Origin: Chloroflexota bacterium
GTDB taxonomy: Bacteria; Chloroflexota; FW602-bin22; JACPRP01
Assembly (NCBI GenBank): GCA_016210495.1
Contig: JACQUC010000208.1
Span: forward strand, 1-64,000
DNA length: 64,000 nucleotides
Reading direction: 5' to 3'
The translations under genes were made by a program, and so were the position numbers. The notes under the pieces are model-generated. The model did not search any database. It was not told where the DNA came from and was given only the letters and a program-made list of their open reading frames with translations. Numbering within the stretch: the stretch's first letter is position 1; each line of letters starts with the position of its first letter. Below, piece after piece: positions 24,748 through 32,555 of the stretch.

Positions 24748-26001
24748 CTACTTGAACCCTAATTCGGCCAACAATTTCGACGCGTGCTCTCTCATCTTTG
24801 CTTTCGTCACCGTCTCGTCTTCGTAGCTGAAGGGTTTTAGCACATTCCACTTACTCAAGTCGTTAAGGTCGGAGTTCGGCTTCACATCCAGCCTCAGAGG
24901 CGGCTTGTCGCCGTACTTCATTTGAATCTCCTGGCCATCCTTCGACACCAGAAAGTTCTGGTAGAGCTTGGCGGCGGCGGTGTTAGGGCCACCCTTGATG
25001 ATGGATCCGGTGCCGATGTTTAGTAGCATTGCGCCTGGGTCGATGAATCTTATGGGTGCGCCTGTGAAGCTCGCCAGCCACTTGGCGCTGGCGCCGTAGA
25101 ACATAGCGAACTCACCGGTTGCTAGCTGTCTCGATCCAACGGGGATGTCGCGCACCAGGGTGACGCCGTTTGAGAAATACTTCCTGACGTACTCCTCGCC
25201 CTTGGTCTGATACATCTTGGTGTACCACGAATTGCCACTACCGGTTACCCGTGGGTCGTAGAAGATCATCTTGCCTTTCCACCAGGGGTCCAGCAGATCG
25301 TCCCAGTTCTTTGGTACCCGGTCCGCGGGCACCAGGTTTGTGTTGATGCCAGCCCCATAGATCGAAGAGTCTTTGTAGATGATCGCGTTGCCCAGCTTCG
25401 CCAGGGCCGGCTCTTTGCCAGGGGCCAATGGATCTGCCACCCACTTGACGCCGGGTTCCTTGGCCGCCGGTGGCGCATAGTCGAGGAAGTAGTCGGCGCG
25501 TAGCGAGAAGGGATAGTGAGCCGCCGGGCCGCTTTCGAAATAGTCCTGTGTGATCTTCCCAGCCGCCAGCTCCGCCTCCATCTTGGCCATGTTCTGCGTG
25601 GCACTTCCCGTCACAAATACGATGTCGACGCCCCATTTCTCCTTGAAGTATTTCGTCGATTCCGCTTCCTGGTCGGGAATGCTGGCTCCGAAGAGCACTA
25701 CCACCTTGCCACCCGCCGCTTTTTTCGCGTCGTCGGCAAGTTTTTTCATCTCGGCATCATACTCGGCCTTCCATTTGTCCCCTTCGGTCTGCGCCGGCTT
25801 TGCGGCCTGAGGTGTCGACGGAGCGGTTGCGGCTTTGGGTGCCGGCGGGGCCGTCGAAGTCTTTGGCGCCGGCGCGGCGGTTGGCGTTGGGGGTGCCGGC
25901 GCCGGGGCTGGAGCTTGCCCAGCACAAGCAACCAGGAACAATGACCATACGAATACCAAGGCTGAAACCCCGAGGACTCTTAGCAGCGCAATCTTGCCCA
26001 T
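24748..26001 (-). CDS. ABC importer substrate-binding lipoprotein (iron(III)/SBP_bac family)
   Basis: The 417-residue protein starts at 26001 with AGGAGG upstream. A signal peptide ends in the lipobox LFLVAC, followed by a Pro/Ala/Thr-rich linker of about 50 residues and a binding-protein fold (KVVVLFGASIPDQEAESTKY, then VDIVFVTGSATQNMAKMEAE, then DLLDPWWKGKMIFYDPRVTG). Family members bind ferric iron, putrescine, phosphonates or thiamine. The class fits the fused permease at 3228-4925, and no other permease of that kind is in the window. It begins 33 nt after the AOR2 stop and is in the same operon. The ligand is unknown. Confidence 0.88.
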   Translation of the reverse strand: MGKIALLRVLGVSALVFVWSLFLVACAGQAPAPAPAPPTPTAAPAPKTSTAPPAPKAATAPSTPQAAKPAQTEGDKWKAEYDAEMKKLADDAKKAAGGKVVVLFGASIPDQEAESTKYFKEKWGVDIVFVTGSATQNMAKMEAELAAGKITQDYFESGPAAHYPFSLRADYFLDYAPPAAKEPGVKWVADPLAPGKEPALAKLGNAIIYKDSSIYGAGINTNLVPADRVPKNWDDLLDPWWKGKMIFYDPRVTGSGNSWYTKMYQTKGEEYVRKYFSNGVTLVRDIPVGSRQLATGEFAMFYGASAKWLASFTGAPIRFIDPGAMLLNIGTGSIIKGGPNTAAAKLYQNFLVSKDGQEIQMKYGDKPPLRLDVKPNSDLNDLSKWNVLKPFSYEDETVTKAKMREHASKLLAELGFK

Positions 26002-26034
26002 TTCTGGCCTCCTACAGTGCAAATTTGTCTCCAT

Positions 26035-27999
26035 CTAATTAGTGTGTTTTGGCAACTTGCCTAGCCTCGTAAGCTCGTCGGCAATGTCCTCCAAACCTAC
26101 CTCGATCAGCTTTTCCGCGCTGGGAATGCCCGTCGCCCTGTCCCAGCCCCTCAGGTCATAGTACTCATCCAGCAACTGCCCGATTGCCGCTCTGGACAAC
26201 ACTGCGCCTTTGGTGGGTCCTTCGGGCAAAGGCTCTTCGAAAAACCGGTCGGGCCAGATGTCATCCTTTCTGGTCAGGCCAAGCCTGACGTCGTAGGCCT
26301 TGAGCAGGGTGAAGATTCTTTCTCCGCACTTCGTGATCTCTTCGGGGGTCATATCTAGACCGGAGAATGCCGAGAACAGACCGGAAAAATAGGTTGGCCC
26401 TAGGGCGAGGAGCGGGCCGCAGGTGAAGAAACAGAGCCCTAGAGCGTTGGCGATGGAATACATGTCTTCCAGCCACCGGGAGTGCATCGGTTTGCCTTCC
26501 CAGGTATCCGCGAATTGCTCCGGCGGCATGCTATATATTCTAGCCTTAACGTCTTCGGGCATATCGAATTTATCGACCCACCAATTGGCGGCGTACCCAC
26601 GGGTCCGCCCGTGCGTGGTCTTCAGGTTGTCACCGCCCCTGGGATTGGTGAGATCGCCAAAGACGAAGCCCGTCGGCCCGGTTCTGGGCTCCATAAACAT
26701 CATCTCCATACCTTTGACGGTCATGGCGTACCGCGAGGCTCCGCGGCCAAGCGTTTCTGCTGCTCTTACGCTGCCTTCGGCCAGGACGTCGCCAAATCCC
26801 TCGCGGAAGGCGATCTTGTGCAGCATCTGCACCATCGCGTCCTCGTTCCCCCAGCTCAACTCGATGCCATCGGTGTCCTGGGTAGTGATGATGCCATACT
26901 GAAACAGCTCCATCGCGAACGAGATGCACCCGGAAGCCGACACATAGTCCAGTCCCAAATGGTGACACGTTTCCTTGAAGTTCCAAATGGCGTGCAGATT
27001 GTCGAGGCCGCATTTCGCCCCGGCGTCCATTATTATGCCCGGCGCCGGAGCCCTGTTGACCTTTACTCCCGCGTACTTGCCCTCGTTCACCTCTGCCAGG
27101 AGAAAACACGTGACGGGACAAGCATAGCAGGTGCCGTTCGGCCCGGTGACGTGTTTTCGGTAGACCTCACGATGCGCGGTTTCCCTCAATCGCGGCATGA
27201 CGCCGGTTTGAAAATTCCTGGCCGGCATGCAGCCCCGTGCCAGGTACACGTCCATCGGGTCTGGGAGAATACTCGCGGCCCCCATAAGCGCAACGTGGGC
27301 TTCTTTAACACGGTCTCTGGCGGCCCTGGCCGCCTCTCGAAACTCCTTGGGCCTGGCCATTTTGATGGCTCCGGTTCCTCGCACCGCGATGGCCTTCAGC
27401 TTCTTGGCCCCCATGACGGCGCCGGCGCCCGCTCTGGCGGCCGTGTGATGATACTCGTTGATAGGGCAGGCGTATGTCACCAGATGCTCACCCGCCTGGC
27501 CGATGGCCATCACGGCGATCTGGGCGGCTGGGGAGCCTAGCTCGGCCTGCAAGATATCACTGGTGACTGCTGTATCCTTGCCCCAAAGATGGCTGGCGTC
27601 TCTAATTTCGACGCTGTCGTCATTGACCCAGAGATACACCGGCCTTTCCGCACACTTTCGGACGACAATCTGGTCGACGCCAGCGCGCTTCAGAAGGGCT
27701 CCCCAAGAGCCGCCGGTGTTTCCCGATCCGACGATCCCGGTTAACGGGGACCTGGTTGTTATCTCAGTTCTGCCCGCGCAAGGAGCGCTAGTGCCCGTCA
27801 GCGGACCGTTGGCGAAAATAACTATGTTGTCCGGACTAAAGGGCTCGACGTCGGGCCCCACCTCGTCGTAAAGCATCCTGCAGCTCAGCCCCATGCCGCC
27901 AAGATACTTGCGAGCAAGTTGTGGGTCGACATCTTGCTTTTCGATCCTTCCCGTCGCCAGGTCTACGTTCAGAATCTTTCCGAATCCGCAAAGGTCCAT
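26035..27999 (-). CDS. Second aldehyde:ferredoxin oxidoreductase family protein
   Basis: The 654-residue AOR paralogue starts at 27999 after GGAGAG. The N-domain reads GKILNVDLATGRIEKQDVDP, YLGGMGLSCRMLYDE and FANGPLTGTSAPCAGRTEIT. The cluster motif CYACPVTC gives Cys291, Cys294 and Cys298, and the distal Cys is in GLCFFTCG. It is clearly diverged from the copy at 6506-8371. It heads an operon with the ABC binding lipoprotein and the M24-fold gene. Two AORs, each linked to one part of an ABC importer, suggest uptake and oxidation or reduction of related substrates. Confidence 0.92.
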   Translation of the reverse strand: MDLCGFGKILNVDLATGRIEKQDVDPQLARKYLGGMGLSCRMLYDEVGPDVEPFSPDNIVIFANGPLTGTSAPCAGRTEITTRSPLTGIVGSGNTGGSWGALLKRAGVDQIVVRKCAERPVYLWVNDDSVEIRDASHLWGKDTAVTSDILQAELGSPAAQIAVMAIGQAGEHLVTYACPINEYHHTAARAGAGAVMGAKKLKAIAVRGTGAIKMARPKEFREAARAARDRVKEAHVALMGAASILPDPMDVYLARGCMPARNFQTGVMPRLRETAHREVYRKHVTGPNGTCYACPVTCFLLAEVNEGKYAGVKVNRAPAPGIIMDAGAKCGLDNLHAIWNFKETCHHLGLDYVSASGCISFAMELFQYGIITTQDTDGIELSWGNEDAMVQMLHKIAFREGFGDVLAEGSVRAAETLGRGASRYAMTVKGMEMMFMEPRTGPTGFVFGDLTNPRGGDNLKTTHGRTRGYAANWWVDKFDMPEDVKARIYSMPPEQFADTWEGKPMHSRWLEDMYSIANALGLCFFTCGPLLALGPTYFSGLFSAFSGLDMTPEEITKCGERIFTLLKAYDVRLGLTRKDDIWPDRFFEEPLPEGPTKGAVLSRAAIGQLLDEYYDLRGWDRATGIPSAEKLIEVGLEDIADELTRLGKLPKHTN

Positions 28000-28094
28000 C
28001 GACTCTCCTTCCCATGCTCCAGGGCCAGTTAGATAACCGATTGTGAGGTTGACGCGAGGATAATGGAGCGGAACGCATCCGCCACCGTGGCCCC

Positions 28095-28123
28095 GATGAT
28101 AGCACAGTATGGCCGTAAGGTCA
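28095..28123 (-). promoter_or_regulatory. Promoter of the AOR2-binding-protein operon
   Basis: Minus-strand TTGACC (28123-28118) and TATCAT (28100-28095) are exactly 17 nt apart. The leader to the ATG at 27999 is about 90 nt. Confidence 0.65.
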
Positions 28124-28342
28124 ACGAATCGCTCGTGAGAGGAACGCCCCATTGCAAAAACACGGTTGAGAAGTTTGTCTACGGCGCCAGCGGATGTGCG
28201 AGCGGATAAGCGGATGGGTCTGCACATTTCCCCGAGGTTCAACAGGACGGGCTGGCGAGTTTCTGCCGCCAGCGCAGTCACCGCCGTGAAGACTGGGAGC
28301 CATATTGGCAGAAGTGAGCCAATAACAAGATGGTGCCCGGCA
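28124..28342. other. Gene-free stretch upstream of the AOR2 promoter
   Basis: No supported gene is seen. A GCGGATAAGCGGATGG word (28199-28214) recurs in similar form at about 54312 and, inverted, near 54435, so this may hold decayed dispersed repeats. Confidence 0.4.
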
Positions 28343-28678
28343 TCAGGCAGCCTCCTGGGCCTTTTTCCGCACCCGGGGGCCCTTGTCAAGATGCCACCAC
28401 CAGTGGGCGGAAGGCTCCTCAACAGAGCCCATCGACTGCCACTCCGTAATCAGCTTACGGTGCTTCACCAGCAAATCATCCGCCTTCGCGAGTTCGGCCT
28501 TCTCCTCCGGACCGAGGCTCATATCTGCTATCTGGTTGCGGATAAGCAGAAGTTCATCCACCTCACCAGGACCAAGCAATTCCAAGTACTCGTCCGGTGG
28601 AATCCTACTAGACTCCTCATCCAGGGTCTTAAGCAGGTGTCGGTATCGCCCTAGCAAGGAAGTGTCTAAATGTCCCAT
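28343..28678 (-). CDS. Small hypothetical protein, second of an overlapping pair
   Basis: The 111-residue product is read from ATG 28678, which overlaps the upstream small gene by 13 nt. It is acidic and helical, with PPDEYLELLGPGEVDELLLI and a basic end (KGPRVRKKAQEAA). I do not recognise the family. Size, order and overlap resemble toxin-antitoxin pairs, but no known toxin or antitoxin motif is visible. Confidence 0.55.
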   Translation of the reverse strand: MGHLDTSLLGRYRHLLKTLDEESSRIPPDEYLELLGPGEVDELLLIRNQIADMSLGPEEKAELAKADDLLVKHRKLITEWQSMGSVEEPSAHWWWHLDKGPRVRKKAQEAA

Positions 28679-28947
28679 GATTCCCTGAACTCCCACCCGC
28701 GAGGCCCCCGTACGGCCTCCAGCCATTCAAGCCTATATCGTCTTAGCCTAAACTCGGGCAGTGCCATCCGGAAAAAGGACCAGACACGCTGCCGAGATTC
28801 ATTATACAGCACCGTCGTCCCGCTCTCAAGATCGATCAACTCCCAGAACGGTACCCGTCGCCGTCCGCGGGGGTAAGTAAACACCCGAAGGTCTTCGCGG
28901 AACAGTTGGCTGCGCATCATATCCACGAGGCTCTTGATGTGGCGCAT
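28666..28947 (-). CDS. Small hypothetical basic protein, first of an overlapping pair
   Basis: This 93-residue basic protein is rich in Arg and aromatic residues (YPRGRRRVPFWELIDLESGT, then FFRMALPEFRLRRYRLEWLE). AAGGA precedes the ATG. The family is not recognised. It lies divergent from the ABC ATPase gene, with about 100 nt between. Confidence 0.5.
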   Translation of the reverse strand: MRHIKSLVDMMRSQLFREDLRVFTYPRGRRRVPFWELIDLESGTTVLYNESRQRVWSFFRMALPEFRLRRYRLEWLEAVRGPRGWEFRESWDI

Positions 28948-29050
28948 CGTCCTTGTGCAGTTGGGGTCCTGACATTTGCTCGCACCGCTTGACGGCGTTA
29001 GAGCATTCTGCTATCGTGCCGTCGACAAGGCAAAAAAGGCAGGCAACTCC

Positions 29051-29779
29051 ATGCCCGGTCTGCGGCTCGTCGGCATCACCAAGCGCTTTCCGGAAGTCAC
29101 CGCCGTCAACAACTTCTCGCTCGACGTTGGATCTGGGGAGTTTCTCGTGCTCGTGGGGCCATCGGGCTGCGGCAAGACGACCCTCCTGAGGGTCATCGCC
29201 GGACTGGAGAAGCCTGACGCGGGCGACATCTATCTCGGCGGTGTTTGGGCCAACGAGACCCCCGTCGGCAAGCGGAACGTGCAGATGATCTTTCAGAGCT
29301 ATGCCCTCTGGCCGCACATGAAGGTCTTCGACGAGCGGGGTTACACCAACCTGAGCTTCCCGCTCAAGGTGCGCAATTGGACGGCCGAGAGCATCGCCAC
29401 CTGGATCGGCGAGGTCACCAGACGGGCCGGTCTGGAAAGCACCCTGTTTTCGCGCAAGCCGGATACCTTGTCGGCGGGCCAGAAGCAGCGGGTCGCCCTC
29501 GCGCGGGCCATGGCCACGTCGCCGAAACTGTTCCTTATGGACGAGCCCATCACCAACCTCGATCCTCCTGCTCGGGTGAAGGTGAGACGCGAGATCAAGC
29601 AGTTACACCTCCAGCTTGGCGCCACAACCGTGTACGTCACTCACAACATGGCCGACGCCTTCGCCATGGCCGACCGCATCGCCATAATGCGCGACGGTCG
29701 ACTGGTGCAGGTCGGCACCGAGCAGCACCTGCGGCAGCACCCGGCGGACGAGTTCGTCCAGGATTTTCTGGTGAGTTGA
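29051..29779 (+). CDS. ABC importer ATPase subunit (PotA/FbpC type)
   Basis: The 242-residue ATPase is read from ATG 29051. Walker A is GPSGCGKTT, the Q-loop is QMIFQSYALWPHM, the signature is LSAGQKQR (Ala for the first Gly of LSGGQ), Walker B is LFLMDEP with the D-loop TNLDPP, and the H-loop His is in YVTHNMADAFAMAD. The C-terminal TOBE domain usual in PotA/FbpC proteins is missing. It fits the lone permease (3228) and binding protein (24748) of this window. The MFS gene begins one nt after its stop, which is odd for an importer subunit. Confidence 0.87.
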   Translation: MPGLRLVGITKRFPEVTAVNNFSLDVGSGEFLVLVGPSGCGKTTLLRVIAGLEKPDAGDIYLGGVWANETPVGKRNVQMIFQSYALWPHMKVFDERGYTNLSFPLKVRNWTAESIATWIGEVTRRAGLESTLFSRKPDTLSAGQKQRVALARAMATSPKLFLMDEPITNLDPPARVKVRREIKQLHLQLGATTVYVTHNMADAFAMADRIAIMRDGRLVQVGTEQHLRQHPADEFVQDFLVS

Positions 29780-29780
29780 T

Positions 29781-31238
29781 ATGAGCTATGGCGAGCGAGC
29801 TGTGGCATCGCTGAGCTCGGCAAAGCTGTGGCTCGGACTCGAGCGCAAATGGTGGGTCCTGCTGGCCATCGGCCTCGGCAACTTCATGACCACTATCAAC
29901 TCGGGAGTCGTGAACACGTCTCTGCCGCTGATCCTCAAGTCCTTTGGCGGCACGTTCTCCTCTATTGAATGGGTTGTTCTGGCCTATCTTCTCACGTTGG
30001 CCTCGCTCCTTCTTACCTTCGGTCGCGTGGGGGATATCGTCGGGCACAAGCCGGTCTACGTTGGCGGGTTCGCCGTGTTTATCCTTGGAGCGGTGTTGTG
30101 CGGCCTGGCGCCGAGCGAGTGGTGGCTGGTGGCCTTTCGGGCGTTTCAAGGGCTTGGAGCGGCTATGCTGGCGGCGAACTCCCCGGCGATCCTAACGAAC
30201 GTCTTCCCGCCCAGCCAGCGCGGCCAGGCGCTCGGCTTGCAGGGGACGATCACCTATCTCGGGCTCATGGTGGGGCCATCTTTGGGAGGCTACATCGCCG
30301 ATAGTTTCGGTTGGCAATGGATCTTCTACATCAACGTGCCGGTCGGCGTCGTCGCGACACTGCTCGCGGTGGCCGTGGTTCCGATTGTCGAATCGACTAA
30401 GAAACGTGAGGGCTTCGATCCGTTTGGCGCGGCGACGGTGACCGTGGGGCTCGCGCTGCTGCTGCTGGCGCTCTCGCATGGGCAGGAGTGGGGCTGGACC
30501 TCGCCGACGACATTCGCCACTCTGTTCGTATCTATAGCCTTGCTCGTCTCGTTCGTACGCATAGAGCGTCTGGTGCAGTTCCCTATGGTGGACCTGACGC
30601 TGTTTGGCAATCGGCTGTTCAGCGCGGGAACTACTGCCGCGCTGGTGAACTACATGTGTACCTATGCCGTCACTTTCTTGATGCCGTTCTACATGTTGCA
30701 AGGGCGCGGGTACTCCGCGACGACGGCGGGCCTGCTGCTAACCGGCATGTCTTTGACTATGGCTGTGGTGGCGCCGCTGAGTGGCGCTCTGTCCGACAGG
30801 ATCGGCTCCCGATTGCCGTCTTCGCTGGGAATGGCCATAACCGCCATCAGCCTGGTCGACCTGGCCTTCCTGGGGCCCGACTCGACCTACGAGGCCATCG
30901 TGCTGGGCCTGGTGCTGGTGGGTCTGGGCGTCGGGCTGTTCGTGCCTCCCAACAGCAGCGCTCTTCTTGGCGCCGCGCCCCCTCAGCGAAGAGGCGTTGC
31001 CTCCGGAATCGTGGCCATGGCGCGGAACTCGGGCATGGTGATGGGCGTTGCTGTGGCGGGGGCGGTGTTCAGCGCCGGCATTGCCCGCTGGACGCCGCTG
31101 ACACCGGAGTTGGCCCTATTCAACGCCACGCGTGAGGCATTCCTGGCACTTGCCGGCATCGCCGCAGTGGGGACGGCGGTCTCCCTTTTGAGAGGCCCTC
31201 AGCTCGCGAACGACGAGCCGCCCAAGGACAGAGCTTAG
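29781..31238 (+). CDS. MFS drug exporter, DHA2 (EmrB/QacA) family, 14 TM
   Basis: The 485-residue membrane protein has the DHA2 features: NFMTTINSGVVNTSLPLI in the first helix, LTFGRVGDIVGHKPVYVGG (loop 2-3 motif A), RAFQGLGAAMLAANSPAIL, and a motif C-like segment LGLMVGPSLGGYIADSFGW. About 14 membrane helices are visible, as in proton-driven multidrug exporters. It directly follows the ABC ATPase gene. A hairpin at 31242-31270 probably ends the transcript. Confidence 0.9.
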   Translation: MSYGERAVASLSSAKLWLGLERKWWVLLAIGLGNFMTTINSGVVNTSLPLILKSFGGTFSSIEWVVLAYLLTLASLLLTFGRVGDIVGHKPVYVGGFAVFILGAVLCGLAPSEWWLVAFRAFQGLGAAMLAANSPAILTNVFPPSQRGQALGLQGTITYLGLMVGPSLGGYIADSFGWQWIFYINVPVGVVATLLAVAVVPIVESTKKREGFDPFGAATVTVGLALLLLALSHGQEWGWTSPTTFATLFVSIALLVSFVRIERLVQFPMVDLTLFGNRLFSAGTTAALVNYMCTYAVTFLMPFYMLQGRGYSATTAGLLLTGMSLTMAVVAPLSGALSDRIGSRLPSSLGMAITAISLVDLAFLGPDSTYEAIVLGLVLVGLGVGLFVPPNSSALLGAAPPQRRGVASGIVAMARNSGMVMGVAVAGAVFSAGIARWTPLTPELALFNATREAFLALAGIAAVGTAVSLLRGPQLANDEPPKDRA

Positions 31239-31241
31239 CGG

Positions 31242-31270
31242 AAGGGGGATGCGTATGTACTGTCCCCCTT
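31242..31270 (+). terminator. Hairpin after the MFS exporter gene
   Basis: AAGGGGGA (31242-31249) pairs with TCCCCCTT (31263-31270) around a 13-nt loop, starting 4 nt after the stop. No T-run follows, so it may be a weak terminator. Confidence 0.45.
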
Positions 31271-31325
31271 GGCCTGGTGTATACTACTCCCATCAATTCG
31301 CAACCACGGAGGAAGTGACACTCTT

Positions 31326-32114
31326 ATGGATTTCCAGAATATCCTCCTCGAGCGCGGCGACCAGGTCGCCACGCTCACGCTCAATCGTCCGGATCAGATG
31401 AACCCCCTGGACCGCGCCACCGTGAAGGAAATGCTGGCGGCGATCCGCGAGTGCGATGCCGACGACCAGGTCCGCATCGTCGTCATCACCGGCCGGGGCC
31501 GCGGCTTCTCGGCGGGCGGCGACCTCAAAAGCTACGTCAAGCTATACCGCGACGGGCCCGCTTTCGAGCGTTTCGTGCGCGATTTCCAGGCCATGTGTAC
31601 GTCCATCGAGAGATCGGCCAAGCCCTTCATCGCGGCTGTAAACGGCTACTGCGTGGCCGGGGGCCTGGAGCTGATGCTGTCCTGCGACCTCGTGTTCGCG
31701 GCCGATAGCGCCAGGATCGGCGACGGCCACCTGAACTTCGGGCAGTTGCCCGGCGGCGGCGGCTCGCAGCGTCTGCCCAGGGCGATCGGCGCCCTCCGCG
31801 CCAAGCAGCTCCTGTTTTCGGGCGAGCTGCTGCCCGCCGGGGAAGCCGAGCGCATCGGTCTGGTCAACAAGGTCTTTCCCGTCGATCAACTGATGGCTAG
31901 CACCCGCGAGTACTGCGCGATGATGCTGACCAGGAGCCCGCTGGCCCTCAAGGGCGCGAAATACCTTGTCAACCAGGGGCTGCAAACCGATCTTCATGCC
32001 GGCATCGAGTTGGAGGTAGGCTACGTCTACAACTACGCCACGACGTCCCACGACGCCATTGAGGGGCTGATGGCCTTTGCGGAGAAACGCAGGCCGCAGT
32101 TCAAGGGAACGTAG
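31326..32114 (+). CDS. Crotonase (enoyl-CoA hydratase/isomerase) family protein
   Basis: The 262-residue protein has the crotonase fold: ITGRGRGFSAGGDLK (first oxyanion-hole strand), NGYCVAGGLELMLSCDLVFA (second Gly and the Glu equivalent to rat Glu144), and LPGGGGSQRLPRAIG. The residue equivalent to the second catalytic Glu (rat Glu164, in the PE motif) is His (GDGHLNFG). A plain hydratase is thus less likely than an isomerase, hydrolase or lyase of the family. It acts on acyl-CoA in the cytoplasm. The thiolase-like gene downstream lies beyond a 440-nt repeat-filled gap. Confidence 0.85.
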   Translation: MDFQNILLERGDQVATLTLNRPDQMNPLDRATVKEMLAAIRECDADDQVRIVVITGRGRGFSAGGDLKSYVKLYRDGPAFERFVRDFQAMCTSIERSAKPFIAAVNGYCVAGGLELMLSCDLVFAADSARIGDGHLNFGQLPGGGGSQRLPRAIGALRAKQLLFSGELLPAGEAERIGLVNKVFPVDQLMASTREYCAMMLTRSPLALKGAKYLVNQGLQTDLHAGIELEVGYVYNYATTSHDAIEGLMAFAEKRRPQFKGT

Positions 32115-32168
32115 CGGCAATTCTGCGAGGGGAGACATATGCAGGCTATGGTGCGACCCTCACCCTAA

Positions 32169-32189
32169 CCCTCTCCCAAAGGGAGAGGG
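32169..32189. repeat. CCCTCTCCC/GGGAGAGGG hairpin
   Basis: A perfect 9-bp stem with an AAA loop lies 55 nt after the crotonase stop. It resembles short palindromic repeats scattered in many environmental bacterial genomes and could serve as a terminator. Confidence 0.5.
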
Positions 32190-32329
32190 GGACTTGCGCT
32201 ATGCTGATGTGCGATTTCGGCATGCACCGATCTGACTAGCCGGCGTAGGGGCGCGGTCTCCGCGCCCTCGTGCGCATCAGCCCAGGGCGAACGCAGATTC
32301 GGGTGACACCTGCCGGTTACATGGTTAAC

Positions 32330-32486
32330 GTAGGGGCGAACGGCGTTCGCCCGCATCGTCGCTACGCAGATCAAATCAGAGATCGCCGCGAACCCTGACG
32401 AGATGGCGTCGGGCCGACGTTTTGCGCGCTAGATAGGCACTTCACCGGCTCTGGAGATCGTTCGGGCGAACGCCGTTCGCCCCTAC
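32330..32486. mobile_element. Complete 157-bp element with perfect 23-bp terminal inverted repeats
   Basis: The ends 32330-32352 and 32464-32486 are exact reverse complements, and each end is itself a hairpin. The right end is identical to 123-145. The 111-bp interior has no open frame, and no target duplication is obvious. This is a MITE- or BIME-like non-autonomous element. The rest of 32115-32555 holds only repeats and the ribosome site of the next gene. Confidence 0.7.
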
Positions 32487-32555
32487 AATAAGGCCGTACG
32501 TCCAAGGGTGAGAAGATTGCTAAGCCAGGGTGAGAGACCGAGGAGGTAAACCTCA

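Noticed and set aside
28976..29050. 25-residue N-terminal extension of the ABC ATPase
   Set aside because: ATPases of this family begin close to the GLRLVGITKRF strand, so ATG 29051 is a better start.
32115..32555. Possible CRISPR array
   Set aside because: The repeats here are inverted and of different lengths; there are no regularly spaced direct repeats or unique spacers anywhere in the window.
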